From Synergistaceae bacterium UBA5560 (GTDB lineage: Bacteria; Synergistota; Synergistia; Synergistales; Aminiphilaceae), in contig DIMS01000001.1 of the NCBI GenBank assembly GCA_002425685.1, forward strand, positions 1-47,443: 47,443 nucleotides of DNA, in the 5' to 3' direction. The position numbers were made by a program, and so were the translations under genes. Positions 42,070-47,443 of this stretch are shown in pieces. The notes under the pieces are model-generated. The model was given only the letters and a program-made list of their open reading frames with translations. It had not been told where the DNA came from and made no database searches. Each line of letters starts with the position of its first letter. Within the stretch, counting starts at the first letter, position 1.

Positions 42070-42625
42070 GGTCCTGCTCTCCACCCTGGACGAGGATGGG
42101 TCCCCCCGCATCGTTCCCGCAGGAGCCCACTGGGGAGAGACGCACCTGGAGCTTTTCTCCTACCGGACGAGCCGGACCTGCGACAATCTCCTCAAAGGGC
42201 GAGGCGCCGTGGCAAATCTCTGCGACGACGCGCTCCTCTTCGTCCGCTGCGCCCTCGACGAGGCGGCGAAGAAGGAACAAGCCTGTCGCCCCTCCGGCAG
42301 GGTTCCCGGCGCCATTCTCGAACGGGCCTGCTCCTATCGGGAGTTGCGACTCCTCGCTGCCCTCGGTGAGGGAGAGCGAATTCGCTTTTCCTGCGAAATC
42401 GTGGGAACGGGAACGATCCGGGAGTTTCTCGGATTCAACCGTGCGGCGGGGGCGCTTCTTGAGCTGGCGGTGGCGGCCACGCGCAGGGCTTGGCTTCCCG
42501 AGGAGGCGTGGAAACCTTTGTGGAGCCAGGCATGCCGCTGTGTGGAGCGCACCGGAGGTCCTCGGGAGCTGGAGGCGCTTGCGGTCCTCCAGGACTGTTT
42601 CTTCGGGGAGGAGGAAAAGGAGTGA
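42059..42625 (+). CDS. DUF447 family protein of the C1 cluster
   Basis: 188 residues from ATG 42059 (ATG 42050 is possible). Resembles DUF447 proteins, FMN-binding split-barrel-like folds seen next to H4MPT genes in archaea and methylotrophs. Recognisable features are the opening SLLSTLDEDG-like VLLSTLDEDGSPRIVPAGAHWG, then TSRTCDNLLKGRGAVANLCDDALLFVRCAL, and GFNRAAGALLELAVAATR near 125. Function is unassigned. Overlaps both neighbours. Confidence 0.82.
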   Translation: MILEVLLSTLDEDGSPRIVPAGAHWGETHLELFSYRTSRTCDNLLKGRGAVANLCDDALLFVRCALDEAAKKEQACRPSGRVPGAILERACSYRELRLLAALGEGERIRFSCEIVGTGTIREFLGFNRAAGALLELAVAATRRAWLPEEAWKPLWSQACRCVERTGGPRELEALAVLQDCFFGEEEKE

Positions 42626-43623
42626 AGGTTCGCGTCGAAACGGGCTCAAGACTCCATCTGGGGTTTCTGGATCTCGGAGGAGGGGTGAGGCGCCGCTACG
42701 GAAGCCTTGGTATCTCCCTGAACCGCCCGGGGGTGCTCCTTGAGGCGGAGGGGGCTGCCGTCTGGGTCTACCAGGGACCTGAAGCCTTTCGAGAACGGGT
42801 GGAGGCGGCTGCCGGAGCGGTGTCGCTCCTCGCGGGGAGAACGGAGGGGCTTCCACCGATCCGGCTCTGCCTTCGCAAGGCCATTCCGCCCCACGTGGGG
42901 CTCGGTTCGGGAACGCAGGTCTCCCTCGCGGCGGGAACGGCCGTGGCGGAGCTTTTGGGCGTCCGGACGGAACCCCGGCAGCTGGCCGCCCTGCTCCGGC
43001 GGGGACGCCGCTCCGGAATCGGCGTGGAGGCCTTCGCCGGAGGAGGGTTTCTCCTCGACGGCGGGATCCGGGAGAACGGCGGCACGCCGCCGCTGCTCCT
43101 TCGGCGGTCTCTTCCGGCGTCGTGGCGTTTCCTCGTGGTGCTTCCCGAGACGGCGCCGGGTATCTCCGGAGCGGCGGAGGAGCAGGCTCTGGCCACGCTC
43201 CCTCCCGTCGAGTCCGCAGTGGTGGGGGAGCTCTGTCGCCTCGTTCTTCTGGACCTGCTGCCCTCCCTGGTAGAGGAGGACGGCGTCGCCTTCGGGCGGG
43301 CGCTGACGGAGATCCAGCGCCTCGTGGGCTCCTGTTTCCTCGCCACCCAGGGGGGCATCTACTCCTCCCCTCTTTCGGAGCACCTGGTGACCCTTCTCCT
43401 GGAGATGGGAGCCCTGGGAGCGGGGCAGAGTTCCTGGGGGCCCGCAGTGTTCGGCTTCTTCGACGATCCCCTGATGGCGGAACAGGTGCGGAAGCGCCTC
43501 CTCGGATCCAGGGAGCTCGCGGGAGGAACGATTTTTGCGGCGGGGGGTGCGCGGGAGGGTGCCCGTATCCATTGCCGGAAGGACGCGGAAGAGGAGGAAC
43601 GGTCGTGCGGTTCGCCGGAGTAG
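42622..43623 (+). CDS. mptG: Beta-ribofuranosylaminobenzene 5'-phosphate synthase
   Basis: 333 residues from a GTG within GTGA. First committed step of methanopterin synthesis: joins p-hydroxy/aminobenzoate and PRPP with loss of CO2. A GHMP-kinase-fold protein with TGSRLHLGFLDLGG at the start, the phosphate loop PPHVGLGSGTQVSLAAG near 88-104, RRGRRSGIGVEAFAGGGFLLDGG near 133 and GGIYSSPLSEHL plus GAGQSSWGPAVFGF near 245-275. This QSSWGP block is typical of the RFAP synthases. Confidence 0.93.
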   Translation: MKVRVETGSRLHLGFLDLGGGVRRRYGSLGISLNRPGVLLEAEGAAVWVYQGPEAFRERVEAAAGAVSLLAGRTEGLPPIRLCLRKAIPPHVGLGSGTQVSLAAGTAVAELLGVRTEPRQLAALLRRGRRSGIGVEAFAGGGFLLDGGIRENGGTPPLLLRRSLPASWRFLVVLPETAPGISGAAEEQALATLPPVESAVVGELCRLVLLDLLPSLVEEDGVAFGRALTEIQRLVGSCFLATQGGIYSSPLSEHLVTLLLEMGALGAGQSSWGPAVFGFFDDPLMAEQVRKRLLGSRELAGGTIFAAGGAREGARIHCRKDAEEEERSCGSPE

Positions 43624-44501
43624 AGATCGAGGATACCTACGCGGAAGCCTTCAAGATGTGGGGGGCCCGGCTGCTCGTCACCGGAAGTTCCCCCGAGTGG
43701 GCACGGGCCGCCGCCGAGGCCGCGGCGGGTTTCGCCCACTCGGTGATCGGCTGCGGCTGCGAGGCCGGGGTGGAACGGTTTCTTTCTCCCGAAGAGACGC
43801 CCGACGGCAGGCCCGGTGCGACGGTGCTCCTCTTCGCCTCGTCCCGGAAGGACCTGGAGAAGCAGTTGCTCCTCCGGGTGGGACAGGCGGTCATGACCTG
43901 CCCCACCAGTGCCTGCTACAACGCTCTCGCCGGAGAGGAGGAACTCTCCGTGGGAGGAAAGCTCCGCTACTTCGGCGACGGCTGGCAGGGGAGCAAGGTG
44001 CTGGAGGGTGCCCGTTTCTGGCGGATTCCCGTCATGGACGGAGAATTTCTCGTGGAGGACCGCTTCGGCATCCGGCGGAGCATCGGAGGCGGCAATTTCC
44101 TCATCCTCGGCGCAGATGCCCGGGCGGCCCTCGAGGCCGCCGAGGCCGCCGTCCGGGTCATGCGGCGCGTCCCCGGGGTCATTCTCCCCTTTCCCGGAGG
44201 GATCGTCCGGAGCGGCAGCAAGGTGGGATCCCGCTACAAGTTCCTCTCCGCCTCCACGAATACCTCCTACTGCCCTTCCCTGCGCCCTCTCGTGGAGTCG
44301 GCGCTGCCCGAGGGGACGAACTGTGTCTACGAGATCGTCGCGGACGGCCTGGAGGAAGACTCCCTTCGGCAGGCCCTCCGGGACGGCGTGAAGGCTGCCT
44401 GCCGCGAAGGGGTCTGCCGCATTTCCGCGGGGAATTACGGGGGGAGGCTCGGGCAGTACGTCTTCGCTCTTCGGGATCTCCTGGGAGGTGACGCGCCGTG
44501 A
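43605..44501 (+). CDS. ftr: Formylmethanofuran:H4MPT formyltransferase
   Basis: 298 residues from a GTG preceded by GAGGAGG. Moves the formyl group between methanofuran and H4MPT (Ftr, FhcD in methylotrophs). Family blocks: GVEIEDTYAEAFKMWGARLLVT at the start, VIGCGCEAGVER, QAVMTCPTSACYNAL, FGDGWQGSK near 130, IPVMDGEFL, and GIVRSGSKVGSRYKFLSASTN near 205-225. Full length. Overlaps mptG by 19 bp and fhcC by 4 bp. Confidence 0.95.
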   Translation: MRFAGVEIEDTYAEAFKMWGARLLVTGSSPEWARAAAEAAAGFAHSVIGCGCEAGVERFLSPEETPDGRPGATVLLFASSRKDLEKQLLLRVGQAVMTCPTSACYNALAGEEELSVGGKLRYFGDGWQGSKVLEGARFWRIPVMDGEFLVEDRFGIRRSIGGGNFLILGADARAALEAAEAAVRVMRRVPGVILPFPGGIVRSGSKVGSRYKFLSASTNTSYCPSLRPLVESALPEGTNCVYEIVADGLEEDSLRQALRDGVKAACREGVCRISAGNYGGRLGQYVFALRDLLGGDAP

Positions 44502-45325
44502 AGGTGCTGCGGCCCCGGTGCGCCTTCGATGTTCCTGTGGAAGCGGAATGTCTTGTTCCGGAGCGGCTCGCGGAGATGACGACGGAAGCACTCCTCCGGC
44601 TGCCTCTGGCGTACGGACGGTTTTCCGTTCCTCTCGGAGAGCTTTTCGAAGTGGAGGCGGACGGCGCGGCGGATGCCGCGGTGGTGCTGGAGGGGGATTT
44701 TTCCCGGGTCAAGCGCATCGGGGAGAACATGGCCGGAGGCTCTCTTGAAATCCGTGGAAACGCGGGCATGCACCTGGGAGCGGGCATGTCCGGCGGGACG
44801 ATCCGCGTTCTCGGCGATGTCGATGCCTGGGCAGGTGCTATGATGTCCGGAGGGTGCATCGAGATCACCGGCAATGCCGGTCCCTCCCTCGCGGGGGCCT
44901 ACCCCGGGGAGACGCGGGGAATGCGGGGCGGCATGGTCCTTGTCCGGGGGGATACAGGGCTCCGGGCAGGCGAACGACTCCGCCGCGGCCTTGTCGTGGT
45001 GGGAGGTTGCACCGGCGATTTTCCGGGGTTCGGCATGCTCGCAGGGACTCTTGTGGCCTTCGGCACGCTGGGCATCCGCGCCGGGGCGGGCTCGAAACGA
45101 GGCACCCTCGTGGCGCTGGGCGGTGCCCGAGGAGAGATGCTTCCCACCTACCGGGAGGCCTGTGTCTATCGGCCCGTCTTTCTGGACCGCCTTCTGTGTT
45201 TTCTGGAGCGGGAGGGGTTTTCCGTCACTGCGGAGCACCGGAGCGGCCGATTTCGGCGCTGGGTGGGCGACGCGAACGAGTTGGGAAAGGGGGAGATTCT
45301 TGTCCATGAAAAAGACCTGCAATGA
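44498..45325 (+). CDS. fwdC: Formylmethanofuran dehydrogenase subunit C (FwdC / FhcC)
   Basis: 275 residues from a GTG within GTGA. Right-handed beta-helix built of repeating G-x2-M-x-G-G-x-I/L-x-V-x-G-x-A/D units between about 75 and 215 (ENMAGGSLEIRGNAG, AGMSGGTIRVLGDVD, AMMSGGCIEITGNAG, RGGMVLVRGDTG). It is the scaffold subunit related to the glutamate synthase alpha-subunit C-terminal domain. It may also carry the methanofuran-type cofactor. Confidence 0.93.
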   Translation: MKVLRPRCAFDVPVEAECLVPERLAEMTTEALLRLPLAYGRFSVPLGELFEVEADGAADAAVVLEGDFSRVKRIGENMAGGSLEIRGNAGMHLGAGMSGGTIRVLGDVDAWAGAMMSGGCIEITGNAGPSLAGAYPGETRGMRGGMVLVRGDTGLRAGERLRRGLVVVGGCTGDFPGFGMLAGTLVAFGTLGIRAGAGSKRGTLVALGGARGEMLPTYREACVYRPVFLDRLLCFLEREGFSVTAEHRSGRFRRWVGDANELGKGEILVHEKDLQ

Positions 45326-46268
45326 ACGGAGCGTCGAAGTGGTCCGTCAGCTCGTGGAGGAAGCGGATGTCCTCGGCGTGGCGGTGCACCGCCTCGGAAA
45401 CGGAACCCTGTGGATCGACTGCGGCATCGAGGTGGAAGGATCCCTGGAGGCGGGGAGACTCTACGCGCTCGCCTGCCTCGGAGGCATGGCGGACCTTCGG
45501 TTCGACACGTTCGATCTGGACGGAATCGCCTGGCCCTCCCTCTCCGTTTCCGTGTCCCGCCCTCTGCTGGCCTGCGTGGGATGCCAGTACGCGGGGTGGA
45601 ACATCGAGGTGAAGGGGGCATCGGGGACGTACCGGGCCATGGGATCGGGTCCGGGCAGAATGCGCGGTTCCCGGGAGCCGCTGCTGGATCGGTTCGGCCT
45701 GAGGGAACGGACGGACGACGCGGTCCTCGCTCTGGAAACACGAACGCCCCCGGACGAGGAGACGGCCACGGCCATCGCCTTTTCCTGCGCGGTCTCGCCG
45801 GGGAAACTCGTGCTCCTCACGGCGCCCACGGCGAGCCTCGTGGGCTCGGTGCAGATCGCTTCCCGGGTGGTGGAGACGGGAATCCACAAGATGATCGAGG
45901 TGGACTTTCCCGTGGAGACGCTTTTCGCCGCAACGGGAACCTGCCCCATTCCGCCCCTCTGCGCGGACGATGCCGAGGCCATGGGACGCACCAACGACGC
46001 GGTCCTCTACGGCGGCTCCGCCTGGTACGCCCTGCGCTCCGGAGAGGATCTGTCCGTTTCGGCGGAACGACTTGCCTCGTCGAGTTCCCCCGACTTCGGT
46101 CTTCCCTTCCGGAAGATCGTCGAGCGCTACGAGGGGGATTTCTACAAGATGGATCCCCTGCTCTTCAGCCCCGCGGAGGTGGCGGTGAACGACCTGGCGA
46201 CGGGAAGGACCTATTGCGCGGGACAGCTTCGTGCGGATCTGCTCCGGAAGGAGTGGCTCGGGTCGTGA
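45306..46268 (+). CDS. mch: Methenyl-H4MPT cyclohydrolase
   Basis: 320 residues, standard Mch length. Hydrolyses methenyl- to formyl-H4MPT reversibly, linking Ftr and MtdB. Typical blocks are NGTLWIDCGIEVEGSLEAGR near 35-54, GCQYAGWNI near 97, GSGPGRMRG near 116, TGTCPIPPLCADDAEAMGRTNDAVLYGG near 210-237 and DPLLFSPAEVAVNDLATGRTYCAG near the end. Start ATG 45306 overlaps fwdC by 20 bp. Confidence 0.95.
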   Translation: MKKTCNERSVEVVRQLVEEADVLGVAVHRLGNGTLWIDCGIEVEGSLEAGRLYALACLGGMADLRFDTFDLDGIAWPSLSVSVSRPLLACVGCQYAGWNIEVKGASGTYRAMGSGPGRMRGSREPLLDRFGLRERTDDAVLALETRTPPDEETATAIAFSCAVSPGKLVLLTAPTASLVGSVQIASRVVETGIHKMIEVDFPVETLFAATGTCPIPPLCADDAEAMGRTNDAVLYGGSAWYALRSGEDLSVSAERLASSSSPDFGLPFRKIVERYEGDFYKMDPLLFSPAEVAVNDLATGRTYCAGQLRADLLRKEWLGS

Positions 46269-47152
46269 GAGCGGCCCTCGTGGGCAACCCCGAGGGATGG
46301 CACGCAACCCAACTGGCGGCGGCGCTGGAGAGACGGGGCGTCACGGTGAGCCGCTTTCCCGCCACGCGTCTTTTCGGTTCCATCGGCGCCTCTCCGGGCG
46401 CGTCCTCTCTCGGGACATCTCTTGCGGACCAGGATCTCGTCCTGGTCCGGGCGATTCCGTCGGGCTCCCTGGAACAGGTGATCTTCAGGCTCGACGTACT
46501 GCACCTCCTCCGGCGCAGAGGCGTCCGGGTGGTCAACTCTCCGGAGGCACTGGAGCGCTCGGTGGACAAGTTCACCACCAGCGCTCTGCTGGAGGAGGCA
46601 GGGATCCCCACGCCCCGCACGGAGGTGACGGAGACTCTCGACGAGGCGCTGGCGTGCTTTCGAAGGCTCGGCGGGGACGTGGTGGTGAAGCCCCTTTTCG
46701 GCTCCGAGGGGAAGGGGATTGTCCGCCTCCGTGATCCCGAGACGGCATGGATGACCTTCCGCGCCCTGGATCTGGGGCGCTCCGTGTTCTATCTTCAGCA
46801 GTTCGTGCCCCACGGCAATGAGGACTTCCGCCTCTTCGTCGTGGGAGAAGAGGTGACGGGCGCCATGGTCCGTCGCGGAAAGGACTGGCGCAGCAATCTC
46901 GCCCGGGGGGGCAGGGGGGAGCGCTTCGTTCCCGACGAGCGTCTCCGGTCCCTGGCGGTGCGGGCTGCCCGCGCTGTGGGCGCCTTCTACGCCGGAGTGG
47001 ACATTCTTCCCGGCCCCGATGGCCCCCTGGTGGGAGAGGTGAACGGCATTCCGGGGTGGAAGGGGCTTGAGTCCGCCCTGGGGGTGTGCATGGCGGAGCT
47101 GCTGGTGGCGTGTCTTCTCGACAGCACCCCTTCCCCCGGGGACGTGTCATGA
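46265..47152 (+). CDS. RimK-like ATP-grasp ligase (MptN-like)
   Basis: 295 residues from a GTG within GTGA. ATP-grasp enzyme with VVNSPEALERSVDKFTTSALLEEAGIPTPRT near 85, DVVVKPLFGSEGKGI near 137, FYLQQFVPHGNEDFRLFVVGEEV and the metal site GVDILPGPDGPLVGEVNGIPGWKG near 245. This is close to the RimK/MptN group that adds glutamate to tetrahydromethanopterin. In this operon a tail-modifying ligase for H4MPT or the formyl carrier is the natural role; the substrate is inferred. Confidence 0.82.
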   Translation: MRAALVGNPEGWHATQLAAALERRGVTVSRFPATRLFGSIGASPGASSLGTSLADQDLVLVRAIPSGSLEQVIFRLDVLHLLRRRGVRVVNSPEALERSVDKFTTSALLEEAGIPTPRTEVTETLDEALACFRRLGGDVVVKPLFGSEGKGIVRLRDPETAWMTFRALDLGRSVFYLQQFVPHGNEDFRLFVVGEEVTGAMVRRGKDWRSNLARGGRGERFVPDERLRSLAVRAARAVGAFYAGVDILPGPDGPLVGEVNGIPGWKGLESALGVCMAELLVACLLDSTPSPGDVS

Positions 47153-47443
47153 AGGACGGTCGGACCCGGAGGGAGGTGGTTCGCCACGTGGAGCTTGCCT
47201 GTCTCCTGGAGGTGGGGGCGCCCAAACCGGGCAACGTGAACCGCTTCGCCGACTTCCGCGACGCCACCCTGGAGGATTTTCTCGTGAGCGCCGTCGCCGT
47301 GGGCGAGACCTTCCGGCGGACCCGGCCCTGGTCCGTGGGGATGCTGGTGCTTCGGGGCGTTACTGCGACCCGGCGTCTTACGGGGACCAACACGAACCTG
47401 GGCATGCTCCTCCTGCTGGCTCCTCTCGCCATGGGGGCTCTCG
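47149..47443 (+). CDS. Triphosphoribosyl-dephospho-CoA synthase-like protein, cut by window end
   Basis: The first 98 residues are present, starting ATG 47149 within ATGA. CLLEVGAPKPGNVNRFADF and GTNTNLGMLLLLAPL are hallmark blocks of the CitG/MdcB family, which attach a ribosyl-type group to dephospho-CoA. CitG-like genes of this sort are recurrent, functionally unclear members of H4MPT/methanofuran clusters in bacteria. No citrate or malonate lyase gene is near, so a cofactor-assembly role is more likely. The C-terminus lies outside the window. Confidence 0.82.
   Translation, partial: MKDGRTRREVVRHVELACLLEVGAPKPGNVNRFADFRDATLEDFLVSAVAVGETFRRTRPWSVGMLVLRGVTATRRLTGTNTNLGMLLLLAPLAMGAL

Noticed and set aside
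1..47443. CRISPR arrays, tRNA or rRNA genes, prophage
   Set aside because: No regularly spaced repeats, no tRNA-like cloverleaf with CCA or T-loop pattern, no rRNA stretches and no phage structural genes were seen.

Overview
The window is one continuous, gene-dense, GC-rich bacterial chromosome segment that carries the replication origin. The best taxonomic clue is the extreme C-terminus of the secreted protein at 9329-10894: a Gly/Ser linker, a GCxAG motif, a hydrophobic stretch and the stop. This matches the Synergist-CTERM sorting signal of the Synergistota (anaerobic, Gram-negative-type amino-acid fermenters). Lipoproteins, Pst/PhoR, the dnaA-dnaN-recF-mnmG core and a small 2[4Fe-4S] ferredoxin fit an anaerobe. 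The phylum call is an inference from this signal.

Layout. 1-8.8 kb (minus strand): thiC behind a TPP-riboswitch candidate and attenuator, then a complete phosphate regulon in the order pstS-pstC-pstA-pstB-phoU-phoB-phoR. A tandem 11-bp-repeat Pho box lies upstream of pstS. 9.0-13.5 kb (minus): a ferredoxin, then a two-gene unit of a large lipoprotein and a secreted protein whose mature N-terminus is a close ubiquitin look-alike. 13.7-19.3 kb: a decayed transposase remnant, a plus-strand 2-hydroxyacid dehydrogenase, an unusual ABCG-type transporter and a secreted protein of unknown function. 19.3-26.6 kb (minus): a nitronate-monooxygenase-like flavoprotein, dciA, mnmG, recF, dnaN, dnaA. 26.64-27.13 kb: oriC with consensus DnaA boxes. 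From there rightwards every gene is on the plus strand, so genes on both arms mostly read away from the origin.

27.1-31.0 kb: a DHH phosphoesterase, a YibE/F membrane protein, a COG0720 pterin enzyme with a CExxHGH motif, and folP. About 800 bp of AT-rich non-coding DNA follow.

31.8-47.4 kb: a 16-gene plus-strand operon for methanofuran/tetrahydromethanopterin (H4MPT)-linked C1 metabolism and its cofactors. The order is DUF2193, mtdB, an ATP-grasp ligase, fwdD, fwdB, fwdA, a folK-GTP-cyclohydrolase fusion, a DmrB-like flavoprotein, a DHPS-like protein, DUF447, mptG, ftr, fwdC, mch, an mptN-like ligase and a citG-like gene cut by the window end. From mtdB onward all 14 gene junctions overlap. 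The catalytic genes would interconvert CO2/formate-level C1, formyl-MFR, formyl-, methenyl- and methylene-H4MPT with NAD(P)H. The other genes make or finish the cofactors. FwdB keeps its [4Fe-4S] cysteines and the cysteine that ligates Mo/W in archaea, and a FwdD pterin-binding subunit is present. The locus therefore looks like a real formylmethanofuran dehydrogenase in a bacterium, rather than only the hydrolytic formyltransferase/hydrolase complex of methylotrophs.

The two most interesting items are this C1 operon and the secreted ubiquitin-like protein with its lipoprotein partner.
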